This document shows, piece after piece, positions 8,302 through 15,722 of a DNA stretch of 64,000 bases. The stretch's first letter is position 1, and every line of letters begins with the position of its first letter. Made by a program: the position numbers and the translations under genes. The stretch covers positions 2,294,001-2,358,000 of the forward strand of contig NZ_CP163443.1 in assembly GCF_041053055.1 (NCBI RefSeq). Reading direction: 5' to 3'. The notes beneath the pieces were generated by a model. The model was not told where the DNA came from. It saw only the letters and a list, made by a program, of their open reading frames with translations, and searched no databases. Source of the DNA: Streptomyces sp. R41. GTDB lineage: Bacteria; Actinomycetota; Actinomycetes; Streptomycetales; Streptomycetaceae.

Positions 8302-9357
8302 TTACGCGAGCCCTGCCCGCTCCAGCGCTTCGAAACCGGCCCGGAGCGAGGCGATCCGGTCGTCCAGCGTGAACCCCGCGGGGGCCAGCGTGAGCGTGGT
8401 GACCCCGGCGGCGGCATACGCCTTCATCCGGTCGGCGATGCGGTCGACGGAGCCGAGCAGGGTGGTCTGGTCGATCAGGGCGTGCGGGATGGCGGCGGCC
8501 GCGCCCTCCTTGTCGCCGGACAGGTACTTGTCCTGGATCTCGGCGGCTTCCTTCTCGTATCCCATGCGCTGGGCGAGCTGATTGTAGAAGTTCTGCTTGC
8601 GGCTGCCCATGCCGCCCACGTACAGCGCGGTGTAGGGGCGGAACATGTCGGCGAGCGCCGCCACGTTCTTGTCCTCGCCGAGGGCGAGCGGCAGCGTCGG
8701 GCAGACGTCGAAGCCCTCCATCGTCTTGCCGGCCTTCTCGCGGCCCGCGCGCAGGTGCCTGATCGCGGTGTCCTCGAGGTGGTCGGCGGAAGGGAAGATC
8801 AGCAGCGCGCCGTCGGCGATCTCGCCGGTCTGCTCCAGGTTCTTGGGGCCGATCGCGGCGACGTAGAGCGGAATGTGCTCGCGCTCGGGGTGCACGGTCA
8901 GCTTGATCGGCTTGCCCGGGCCGCCGGGCAGCGGCAGCGTCCAGTGCTCGCCCTCGTACGAGAGGCGCTCGCGCGTCATCGCCTTCCGTACGATCTCCAC
9001 GTACTCGCGGGTGCGCGCCAGGGGCTTGTCGAACTTGACGCCGTACCAGCCCTCGGAGACCTGCGGTCCGGAGACGCCGAGACCGAGGCGGAAGCGGCCG
9101 CCCGACAGCGAGTCGAGGGTGGCGGCGGTCATCGCGGTCATCGCGGGCTGGCGGGCCGGGATCTGGAAGATGGCCGAGCCGACGTCGATGCGCTCGGTCT
9201 GGGCGGCGACCCAGGTGAGCACGGTCGCCGCGTCGGAGCCGTAGGCCTCGGCGGCCCAGCACACGGCGTATCCGAGCCGGTCGGCCTCCTGGGCGACGGC
9301 GAGATTGTCCGCGTCCATTCCGGCGCCCCAGTAGCCGAGGTTGATCCCGAGCTGCAT
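8302..9357 (-). CDS. LLM-class F420-dependent oxidoreductase (Rv3520c-like)
   Basis: Luciferase-like TIM-barrel oxidoreductase, 351 residues, expected to use coenzyme F420. The N-terminus LGINLGYWGAGMD, the segment SAIFQIPARQPAMTAMTAATLD and RFRLGLGVSGPQVSEGWYG are typical of the actinobacterial Rv3520c-like subfamily. The physiological substrate is not known. ATG 9357 is preceded by AAGGGGAA about eight bases upstream. A palindromic operator candidate lies just upstream (9369-9382), suggesting TetR-type control. The aldo/keto reductase gene is divergent. Confidence 0.88.
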   Translation of the reverse strand: MQLGINLGYWGAGMDADNLAVAQEADRLGYAVCWAAEAYGSDAATVLTWVAAQTERIDVGSAIFQIPARQPAMTAMTAATLDSLSGGRFRLGLGVSGPQVSEGWYGVKFDKPLARTREYVEIVRKAMTRERLSYEGEHWTLPLPGGPGKPIKLTVHPEREHIPLYVAAIGPKNLEQTGEIADGALLIFPSADHLEDTAIRHLRAGREKAGKTMEGFDVCPTLPLALGEDKNVAALADMFRPYTALYVGGMGSRKQNFYNQLAQRMGYEKEAAEIQDKYLSGDKEGAAAAIPHALIDQTTLLGSVDRIADRMKAYAAAGVTTLTLAPAGFTLDDRIASLRAGFEALERAGLA

Positions 9358-9368
9358 GGCCGTTCCCC

Positions 9369-9382
9369 TTACCGATCAGTAA
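9369..9382. promoter_or_regulatory. Operator candidate TTACCGATCAGTAA
   Basis: A 14-bp near-perfect palindrome (only the C/A pair beside the central GATC is unmatched) 12 bases before the LLM oxidoreductase start. Read on the minus strand it contains GTTACTGATCGGT, which recurs at 49138-49150. TetR-family operators often look like this; the regulator is unknown. Confidence 0.45.
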
Positions 9383-9508
9383 CGTCCCTTGTTGCGGAGA
9401 CCCTAGCGCGCTGGTGGGCGCGGCGGCAGGCACGGGTTCGCGCTTGCCCGAACCTCGTTGTCCACAGGGCCCCCACGTAGTGAGTTCTGGCCAGTAATCT
9501 CGGCGTCC

Positions 9509-10492
9509 ATGGAGCAGAGGCATCTCGGCCGTACCGGCCTGCGTGTGTCCCGGATCGGACTCGGCACCCTCACATGGGGGCGGGACACGGACGAGCATGA
9601 CGCCGCGGACCTCTTGAAGGTGTTCTGGGAAGCGGGCGGGACCCTCGTCGACACCGCGGACGTGTATGGGGACGGGGAGGCCGAGTATCTGCTCGGACGC
9701 CTCACAGAAGGGCTCGTGCCGCGCCGGGACCTGGTCATCTCGACGAAGGCGGGGAGTGTGCCCGACCCGGACCGCCGCTTCGACGGCTCGCGCGGCCATC
9801 TGCTGTCGGCGCTCGACGCCTCGCTCGCCCGCCTCGGCACGGACTACGTGGACCTGTGGCACGTCCACGCGTACGACCCCGACACTCCCCTGGACGAGAC
9901 CCTTCAGGCGCTCGACCTCGCGGTCAGCAGCGGTCGCGCGCGCTACGCGGGAGTGTCCAACTTCTGCGGCTGGCAGCTCGCCAAGGCGGCGACCTGGCAG
10001 CTCGCGGCGCCCGGGATACGGACACGCCTCGCCAGTACGCAGATGGAGTACTCCCTGCTCCAGCGCGGCGTAGAGCGAGAGGTACTGCCGGCCGCTCTCG
10101 ACCTGGGCATCGGCCTGCTGCCCTCCTCGCCGCTCGGGCGGGGCGTGCTCACGGGCAAGTACCGGAGTGGGACGCCCTCCGACTCCCGGGGCGGCTCGGA
10201 GCACCTCGCGCCCTTCGTCGCGCCGTACCTGGACGACACGGCGAGCGGCATCGTGGACGCGGTGACGACCGCGGCGGACGGTCTCGCCGTGACCCCGCTC
10301 CAGGTGGCTCTCGCCTGGGTCCGCGACCGGCCCGGCGTCGCCGCCCCCATCGTCGGCGCGCGCAACGCGCAGCAGCTCGCTGCCGCGTTGTCAGTGGAGA
10401 CCCTTAGTCTTCCTGACGAGATCTGCCGGGCGCTCGACGACGTGTCGGCACCGGTGCACCACTATCCCGATCACGACTGGAGCACGCTGTGA
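9509..10492 (+). CDS. Aldo/keto reductase
   Basis: NADPH-dependent aldo/keto reductase, 327 residues. The N-terminal strand MEQRHLGRTGLRVSRIGLGT is characteristic; catalytic Asp and Tyr are in LVDTADVYGDGEAE, Lys in VISTKAGS and His in DLWHVHAYD. The cofactor-binding C-terminus includes PIVGARNAQQL. There is no Shine-Dalgarno sequence before ATG 9509, but TAATCT lies eight bases upstream, so the message may be leaderless. The stop overlaps the next GTG start (GTGA), so the two genes are translated together. Substrate unknown. Confidence 0.88.
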   Translation: MEQRHLGRTGLRVSRIGLGTLTWGRDTDEHDAADLLKVFWEAGGTLVDTADVYGDGEAEYLLGRLTEGLVPRRDLVISTKAGSVPDPDRRFDGSRGHLLSALDASLARLGTDYVDLWHVHAYDPDTPLDETLQALDLAVSSGRARYAGVSNFCGWQLAKAATWQLAAPGIRTRLASTQMEYSLLQRGVEREVLPAALDLGIGLLPSSPLGRGVLTGKYRSGTPSDSRGGSEHLAPFVAPYLDDTASGIVDAVTTAADGLAVTPLQVALAWVRDRPGVAAPIVGARNAQQLAAALSVETLSLPDEICRALDDVSAPVHHYPDHDWSTL

Positions 10493-12702
10493 GCACGGAG
10501 CCCGAGACCACGGAGGACGCGGAGCCGGGGGCACCGGGCGCGGACACGGCCGACGGCGCCGTCGAAGGCGCTGAGGCTGCCGCGGTCGACACGGCCGCGC
10601 CCGCCGAGGGCGTGGACGCCGACGCGGCAGCCTCCGCAGGGACCGAAGCCTCCGAAGCTGCCGCCCAGTTGTCCGAGGCCGAGGCCGAGCTGAAGGCCCA
10701 GCGCCTGGAGCGGGAGCGCATCGAGCGGCGGAAGGCCGAGAAGCAGGGGCCGATCGAGGCCGGGGCCAAGCTCAGCGGGAAGGCCGCGGATCTGCTCGCG
10801 GCGGTGCGGGCCGTGGAGAGCGGCGAGAAGCCGGTGGCCACCGCGTTCCACGAGCCCGAGCCCGCTCCGCGCGGGGTCACACAGGAGCCCGTGCGGCGGC
10901 CGCAGCCCGTGGTCGCCCCGGCCGCCGTGCCGTCGGCCGCCGCACCGCGGGCCGTCGAGGCCGTGCGGGCCGTACTGACCGAGGGCGGCGCGCCGGACGC
11001 GCTCGCGGCACAGGTCGTCACGGCCCTCGGCGAGGGCGCCGACGAGCAACTGCGCGAGGATCCCTGGCAGTTGCTGCGTGTCTTGGGCGTGCGGCCCGAG
11101 CAGGCCGACGGGTTCGCCCGCGCGATGCTCGGCGCGGAGTGCGGCCCGGACGACGAGCGGCGCGGCCGGGCGCTCACGGTCTGGCTCCTGGAGCAGGCCG
11201 CCCTCGCCGGACACACCGCCCTCGACGCCCCGGCGCTCACCGCCGCGCTCGCCCAGCGCTCGGTGCCGGACCCGGACGCGGCCGTGCAGAGCACCCTGGC
11301 GGAGGGTGAGGCCCTGGTCTTCCAGGACGCGCTCGACACGGCGGCCCCCGTTCAGGAAGAGGGCGCCGCGGAGGGCGAAGAGCGCCCGGTCCGCGTCCTG
11401 GTGGGCCTGGAGCGGTACGCCCTCGCGGAAGAGAGCCTCGCCGACGGGCTGGCCCGGGTGATGAACTCCGTGCCGAAGGAGGACGGTTCGGCCGCCGACT
11501 GGGAGCAGGCCGCCGCGTCGGCCACGCGCTCCGCCGCCGAGCTGATCCGCGCGGTCGCGGGCCACGGCCTGGTCCTGCACACCGGCGGGAACGCGTCCCA
11601 GGCCGAGGCGGCGGCGCTGCTGTGCGCCGCGCGCGGTCTCGGCCTGCGCGGCTGGGCCGCCACGCACACGCCGAGCGGCCGCGACCGCTTCACGGCCCAC
11701 CCGGCCCTCCGCGACCTGCCGGACGGCGCCGAGGACGGCACGGGCACGGGGGTCGCCACCGTCGCCGGGCTCCTCTCCGGCGCCGAGGGCCCGGGCCGGG
11801 ACACCGACGGCGCCTTCGATCTCGACCTCCTCGTCGTCCTGGACGCGCCGCAGCTCGACGTCGAGACGGCGGCCGTGCTCGCCGAGTCGCTGCCGGACGG
11901 CGCGCGGCTGGTGCTGAGCGGGGACCCGGGGGTGCTGTGGTCGGCGGGTCCGGGGAAGGTCTTCGCGGATCTCCTCGCCGCCCGCGCATGCCCGCAGGTG
12001 GCCTCCCGGACGCCGGACTCCGGGCCCATCGGAGAGCTGGTCTCCGGAGTCGGCATCGGTGAGCTGAACCAGGTCGAGGCGCCCGGCAAGGAGGTCGTGA
12101 TCGTCCCGGTGCGCGACGCCGGCGAGGCGGTGCACCGGACCGTGCAGCTGGTCGCGGACTCGGTGCCGCGCGCGATCGGCATCCCGGCCGAGCAGACGCA
12201 GGTGATCACGCCGGGGCACGGCGGGGCGGTCGGCACGCGCGCGCTCAACACCGCGCTCAAGGAGCGACTGAATCCCGGTCCCGGCCGCTTCGGCGGCTTC
12301 GACCCGGGCGACCGGATCGCGTACTCCCCCGCGCCGGGGCGTTCGGTGCCGGGGCATGTGGTGAAGGCCGACGCCGAGGGGCTGCATCTGGAGTGCGCCG
12401 GGCTCCCCGTCGTCGTACCGAAGGAGCGGGTGGAGCAGTCCGTGCGGCACGGGTGGGCGCTCACGGCGCACCAGGCGGTGGGCGTGCGCTGGCCCGCCGT
12501 TGTCGTGGTGCTCCCCGGCGATGCCGCGCAGTCCCTGACCAGGCCCTGGGTGTACACGGCCTTCGGCCGCGCCGAGCGTCATCTGTCCGTGGTGCACGGG
12601 GTGGAGGGGGCCTTGCAGCGGGCGGTGGCGGAGGTGCCGCAGAAACCGCGCACCACGCGCCTGCCGGTCCTGCTCAAGGCACAGGCCCCGGCGGCCGGCT
12701 GA
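10489..12702 (+). CDS. RecD2-like helicase-fold protein with degenerate ATPase motifs
   Basis: A 737-residue protein with an acidic Ala-rich N-terminus, a charged coiled-coil-like segment (about 60-90) and a helix-hairpin-helix stretch near residue 195 (LLRVLGVRPEQADGFARAML). The C-terminal half follows the order of RecD2/TraA helicase motifs but key residues are gone: the Walker A position (about 365) reads LHTGGNASQAEAAAL with no GKT, and the Walker B position reads VVLDAPQLD instead of a DEAS-type motif. Later motifs remain recognisable: SGDPGVLWSAGPGKVF, VITPGHGGAVGTRALN, GWALTAHQAVGV and VYTAFGRAER. Known RecD2 proteins are 5'-3' DNA helicases; this one is probably an inactive, DNA-binding relative (inference). 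It is translationally coupled to the aldo/keto reductase. Confidence 0.72.
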   Translation: MSTEPETTEDAEPGAPGADTADGAVEGAEAAAVDTAAPAEGVDADAAASAGTEASEAAAQLSEAEAELKAQRLERERIERRKAEKQGPIEAGAKLSGKAADLLAAVRAVESGEKPVATAFHEPEPAPRGVTQEPVRRPQPVVAPAAVPSAAAPRAVEAVRAVLTEGGAPDALAAQVVTALGEGADEQLREDPWQLLRVLGVRPEQADGFARAMLGAECGPDDERRGRALTVWLLEQAALAGHTALDAPALTAALAQRSVPDPDAAVQSTLAEGEALVFQDALDTAAPVQEEGAAEGEERPVRVLVGLERYALAEESLADGLARVMNSVPKEDGSAADWEQAAASATRSAAELIRAVAGHGLVLHTGGNASQAEAAALLCAARGLGLRGWAATHTPSGRDRFTAHPALRDLPDGAEDGTGTGVATVAGLLSGAEGPGRDTDGAFDLDLLVVLDAPQLDVETAAVLAESLPDGARLVLSGDPGVLWSAGPGKVFADLLAARACPQVASRTPDSGPIGELVSGVGIGELNQVEAPGKEVVIVPVRDAGEAVHRTVQLVADSVPRAIGIPAEQTQVITPGHGGAVGTRALNTALKERLNPGPGRFGGFDPGDRIAYSPAPGRSVPGHVVKADAEGLHLECAGLPVVVPKERVEQSVRHGWALTAHQAVGVRWPAVVVVLPGDAAQSLTRPWVYTAFGRAERHLSVVHGVEGALQRAVAEVPQKPRTTRLPVLLKAQAPAAG

Positions 12703-13336
12703 CCTCCCGGCGCCGGAGTGCACCACCGTGTGTGGGAGCACCCGGCGCCGGGGGCAACCGGGGCTGGGTGCGCGGCTCGGCGCTTACGAGGTGCCGCTCT
12801 CTTTGGGACGGGTGCCGCACCAGCGGCACCATTGCCCACAGCTGAGACGGCTGCGACGGCCCGCGCCCAGCAGGCCCGCACCCCATGCCGCCGCAGGTCG
12901 GCTGCGACGGCACCCCGCAGGCTCGCACCCCATGCCGCCGCAGGTCGGCTGCGACGGCACCCCGCAGGCCAGCACCCCATGCCGCCGCAGGTCGGCTGCG
13001 ACGGCACCCCGCGGGCCCGCACCCCATGCCGCCGCGGCTGGGCTGCCGTCCGCAGCGCCACGCACACCCGCAGCTACGACAGCTGCGACAGCGCCCACGC
13101 ATGTCCCGCCCCGTGCCGCGGCGGGTGGGCTGCCCGCCGCTCGCCGCACGCACGCCCACGGCTAAGACGGCCATGACGGCGCCCCGCGTGCCCCCCATCC
13201 TGTGCCACTGCGGGTGGGGCTACCGCCCTAGCGGCACGCACGTTCACAGCCGCGGTGGCTGCCCCACGCCGCACGCAGGCCCGCAACCACGGTGGCTGCC
13301 CCTCCGGCGCTGCCGCCCGCGGCTGCGCCGTCGAGA
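12703..13336. other. Gene-free intergenic region rich in repeats
   Basis: 634 bases between the convergent RecD2-like and acidic-protein genes. It contains a 47-bp tandem array (listed separately) followed by degenerate copies of GCTGCGAC-, CCCATGCCGC- and GGTGGCTGCC-type words down to about 13310. Frames through it shift with each 47-bp repeat, so it is not coding. I see no RNA gene. Confidence 0.7.
12849..13046. repeat. 47-bp non-coding tandem repeat
   Basis: Full units begin at 12881, 12928 and 12975 with CCCCATGCCGCCGCAGGTCG, with partial units on both sides. Copies are almost identical. The 47-bp period is not divisible by three, so every frame is interrupted or rearranged between units. 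Confidence 0.85.
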
Positions 13337-14026
13337 TCAGCGGTCCGCGTCCAATGGCTCCAGGTCGCCGTCGGGGCCGAGGCCGTCCTCCAGGTCGTCG
13401 TCGTCCGACTCTTCGTCGAAGACCGCGCTGACGTCGAAGCGGCAGACCACCCGTTGTGGGTCGATCGACTCGAACGGGGTCTCCAGCCATTCGCCGGGCT
13501 CGGCGGGTTCGTCGGCGGCGGTCACCCAGAGCGTGGAGTCACCCTCCTCCAGGCCGAACTCCTTGTGCCGGGAGGCGATCTCGTCCGGTTCGAACTCGCC
13601 GAACAGGACCCCGAGCGCCCCATGGATCGTGCCGGCCGCCGCGTCGAAGCCCGCGGTGGCGGTGGCCCCCTCCTCCTCCACGGCTTCCACCCGCTGGGCC
13701 TGCGCCAGCAGTCGCTGCGGTTCCACCACCGCGTAGTCCCGGCGGATCAGTACGCTCAGCGCATTCGGCTCCTCGGGGCCCGTGTACGGCGGCAGCGTGT
13801 CGTCACTGCCGGGGATCTCGAAGGGCGTGACCTCGTCGTAGCGGTCGTAGAGGAGCTCGTCGTACTCCTCGGCCGCGGCGGCCAGCTCATTGAACGCCTC
13901 GTAGACACCCGGGTCGTCTTCACCCGTCCTGCGCTCGACCGCGGCCAGGTGGCGGTCGAGCGCGGTCTTGACCGCCTCGGCGGCGGCGCGTACCTCGGCA
14001 GCGGTGGGCTGCACAGCATCAGACAT
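13337..14026 (-). CDS. Conserved acidic hypothetical protein
   Basis: A 229-residue soluble, strongly acidic protein I cannot assign to a named family. The N-terminal half is helical (AAEAVKTALDRHLAAVERRTG), then comes an acidic Tyr-rich stretch (AAAEEYDELLYDRYDEVTPFEIP), a central region ALSVLIRRDYAVVEP and a C-terminal Asp/Glu tail. No signal peptide, membrane segment or metal motif is seen. Start at ATG 14026: no ribosome site precedes it, but TAGCGT lies seven bases upstream on the coding strand, which fits a leaderless transcript. It is divergent from the DUF5703 gene with a 47-base gap. Confidence 0.7.
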   Translation of the reverse strand: MSDAVQPTAAEVRAAAEAVKTALDRHLAAVERRTGEDDPGVYEAFNELAAAAEEYDELLYDRYDEVTPFEIPGSDDTLPPYTGPEEPNALSVLIRRDYAVVEPQRLLAQAQRVEAVEEEGATATAGFDAAAGTIHGALGVLFGEFEPDEIASRHKEFGLEEGDSTLWVTAADEPAEPGEWLETPFESIDPQRVVCRFDVSAVFDEESDDDDLEDGLGPDGDLEPLDADR

Positions 14027-14033
14027 AGTGCAG

Positions 14034-14039
14034 ACGCTA
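14034..14039 (-). promoter_or_regulatory. -10 element for a leaderless start
   Basis: TAGCGT (TAnnnT class) on the minus strand, with seven bases to the ATG at 14026, places the expected transcription start on the A of the start codon. Confidence 0.4.
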
Positions 14040-14073
14040 TCCGTACACGGGCTCTGCCCGCACAATAGATGCG

Positions 14074-14262
14074 ATGCCGGAATACGAATTTGTCGACGTG
14101 TACGTACCGCGCGGGGTTTCCCGCAAGGAAACGACACGCCTGCTGACGGACCATGCCGAGTACGGACACTGGGAGTTGGACCGCCTGAGCCTGCTGCGCG
14201 ACGGCAGCCGCAAGGTGCGGCTGCGCCGGCGGATCATCCGCCAGGTACGCGCCACGTGGTGA
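14074..14262 (+). CDS. DUF5703 family small protein
   Basis: A 62-residue basic protein matching the small actinobacterial DUF5703 family as I know it: MPEYEFVDVYVPRGVSRKET at the start, HAEYGHWELDRLSL in the middle and an Arg-rich C-terminus (KVRLRRRIIRQV). The EYGHWEL core with a basic tail suggests nucleic-acid or membrane-surface contact, but no function is established. It is divergent from the acidic protein gene and followed by a very strong terminator. Confidence 0.82.
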   Translation: MPEYEFVDVYVPRGVSRKETTRLLTDHAEYGHWELDRLSLLRDGSRKVRLRRRIIRQVRATW

Positions 14263-14274
14263 CGGAAGGCGGCT

Positions 14275-14318
14275 GAGAACGGAGCGGGCCCCGCACTGGC
14301 GGGGCCCGCTCCGTTCTC
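14275..14318. terminator. Bidirectional terminator, 20-bp perfect stem
   Basis: GAGAACGGAGCGGGCCCCGC pairs perfectly with its complement across an ACTG loop. It lies between the convergent DUF5703 and chpC genes. Confidence 0.9.
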
Positions 14319-14365
14319 CACGCCACCGGGGAAGTTTGTGGCGTTGTGATCAGGTTCGTACCGTT

Positions 14366-15172
14366 CTACGCCGCCGATCGTGCCCTGCGGTAGAGCATGG
14401 CGCCCGCCAGCAGCGCGCCCGCGCCAACCGGCACGACCACACCGAGCGGCAGGTCACTGCCGGTGTGGGCGAGCTGCGCGGTGCCCTGGGGCTGGGTGAC
14501 GGACTGCGCCCCCGGGTGGTTGACGTGCGAGGAGCCGCCCGGCGTCCCCCCTCCGGGGTTGGAGGGCTGGCTCGGGTGGCCAGGATGCCCCGGAGTACCC
14601 GGCTGACCCGGCTGTCCGGGCTGGCCCGGGTGTCCGGGGTGCCCCGGCTGGCCGGGCGTGCCCGGAGGCGGCGTCTCGTGACCGCCGCCGGGCGGAGTGG
14701 TGGAGTGACCGCCACCCGTCCCGTTGGCACACTCGTTGCCCGCCGCCGCGTTGCCGATGCCGATCACGTTGACGCTGTTGCCGCAGACGTTGACCGGTGC
14801 GTCGATCGGCACCTGTACGTGGTTCCCGGACCCCACGCCCGGCGAGTCACTGGTGTGGCCGCCGGCCTGGGAGCCGCCGGAGTGGGAGCCCGAGTCGCCG
14901 TGGCCGCCCCCGGAGGAACCGCTGCCGCCGCCGTGGTTGACGCATGTGTTGCCCATCGCAGGGTTGAGCACCCCGACGACGTTCACGGTGTTGCCGCAGA
15001 CATTGACCGGCACGTGCACCGGCGCCTGCACCGTGTTGCCCGACAGCACGCCGGGTGAGTCCGAACTGAAACCGTTCGCACCCGAGTCGGCGTGTGCGTA
15101 GCCGCCCGTCGCGGCGAGTACGCCGGTCGCGGCCGCCACCGTCATCAGGCCCTTGCGGGTGACCTGTCGCAT
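14366..15172 (-). CDS. chpC: Long chaplin with two chaplin domains and an LAXTG sorting signal
   Basis: Cell-wall-anchored hydrophobic amyloid protein of aerial hyphae and spores. Of 268 residues, the first ~29 form a signal peptide (LMTVAAATGVLAATGGYAHA). Two chaplin domains follow, each with a Cys pair (NVCGNTVNVVG...GNTCVN and NVCGNSVNVIG...GNECAN), separated by a Gly/Ser/His linker. A Pro/Gly-rich wall-spanning region of PGQPGHPGHPG type leads to the sortase signal LAHTG (234-238), a transmembrane helix and the tail YRRARSAA. This is the ChpA-C architecture; the position next to a short chaplin matches chpC/chpH of S. coelicolor. Known chaplins are developmentally controlled, and I could not identify a clear sigma-BldN promoter. 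Confidence 0.93.
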   Translation of the reverse strand: MRQVTRKGLMTVAAATGVLAATGGYAHADSGANGFSSDSPGVLSGNTVQAPVHVPVNVCGNTVNVVGVLNPAMGNTCVNHGGGSGSSGGGHGDSGSHSGGSQAGGHTSDSPGVGSGNHVQVPIDAPVNVCGNSVNVIGIGNAAAGNECANGTGGGHSTTPPGGGHETPPPGTPGQPGHPGHPGQPGQPGQPGTPGHPGHPSQPSNPGGGTPGGSSHVNHPGAQSVTQPQGTAQLAHTGSDLPLGVVVPVGAGALLAGAMLYRRARSAA

Positions 15173-15250
15173 AGCTGTATCCCTGCCTTAACCCTGTGTC
15201 ATGGACCGTTCGGAACGCGCACGCACCCTCAGTGCGTGCGCGGAAAGCCG

Positions 15251-15289
15251 GTCGGCCCCGGAGCGCATGGCGCGCACTCCGGGGCCGAC
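15251..15289. terminator. Terminator after chpH
   Basis: A 13-bp perfect stem (GTCGGCCCCGGAG and complement) with a 13-base loop lies between the chpH stop and the chpC start, so the two chaplin genes probably form separate transcripts. Confidence 0.75.
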
Positions 15290-15321
15290 GGACTCAGACC
15301 CTCATGGGGTGAGGCACAACG

Positions 15322-15555
15322 TCACTTGTTGATGCAGGTGTTGCCGAAGGCGGGGTTCAGCAGCCCGATCACGGAGACCGTGTTGCCGCAGACGTTCACC
15401 GGGACGTGAACGGGCACCTGGATGACGTTGCCGGAGACGACACCCGGGGAGTGCACGGCGGCACCCTGGGCACCCGAGTCGGCGACGGCCAGGCCCGCAC
15501 CCGCGAGAACCAGACCACCAGTGGCAGCCGCAGCAGCGACGACCTTCTTGATCAT
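15322..15555 (-). CDS. chpH: Short chaplin
   Basis: Secreted 77-residue chaplin: a signal peptide (about residues 1-26, MIKKVVAAAAATGGLVLAGA) followed by one chaplin domain with the two conserved Cys in NVCGNTVSVIGLLNPAFGNT and the C-terminal NTCINK. There is no sorting signal, so the mature ~50-residue peptide assembles into surface fibrils, held in part by the long chaplins. GGAGGA sits four bases before the ATG. A long leader of over 100 bases to the M20 peptidase gene leaves room for developmental regulation. Confidence 0.94.
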   Translation of the reverse strand: MIKKVVAAAAATGGLVLAGAGLAVADSGAQGAAVHSPGVVSGNVIQVPVHVPVNVCGNTVSVIGLLNPAFGNTCINK

Positions 15556-15722
15556 TATTCCTCCTTGTTGGCAAATGCGATCCCAAGCAGCGGATCACGT
15601 CACTTGTAACGAGGAGGGAGTAGTAGAGCTACGAGCTTATGGTCCGATTCACTCTTCTCAGTCAGTTCCGCACGGGCTGGCGAATACTGAAGTTTCGTTT
15701 CAGTGGGCGAATTCAGGACGCC

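Noticed and set aside
10489..12702. Active RecD2 helicase
   Set aside because: The Walker A GKT and the Walker B DE pair are absent, so a simple helicase call would be misleading.
12849..13046. CRISPR array
   Set aside because: The units are directly contiguous 47-bp copies without unique spacers, and no cas genes are present.
15251..15289. Riboswitch or attenuator between the chaplin genes
   Set aside because: A single GC-rich hairpin with no conserved aptamer-like elements; a terminator is the simpler reading.
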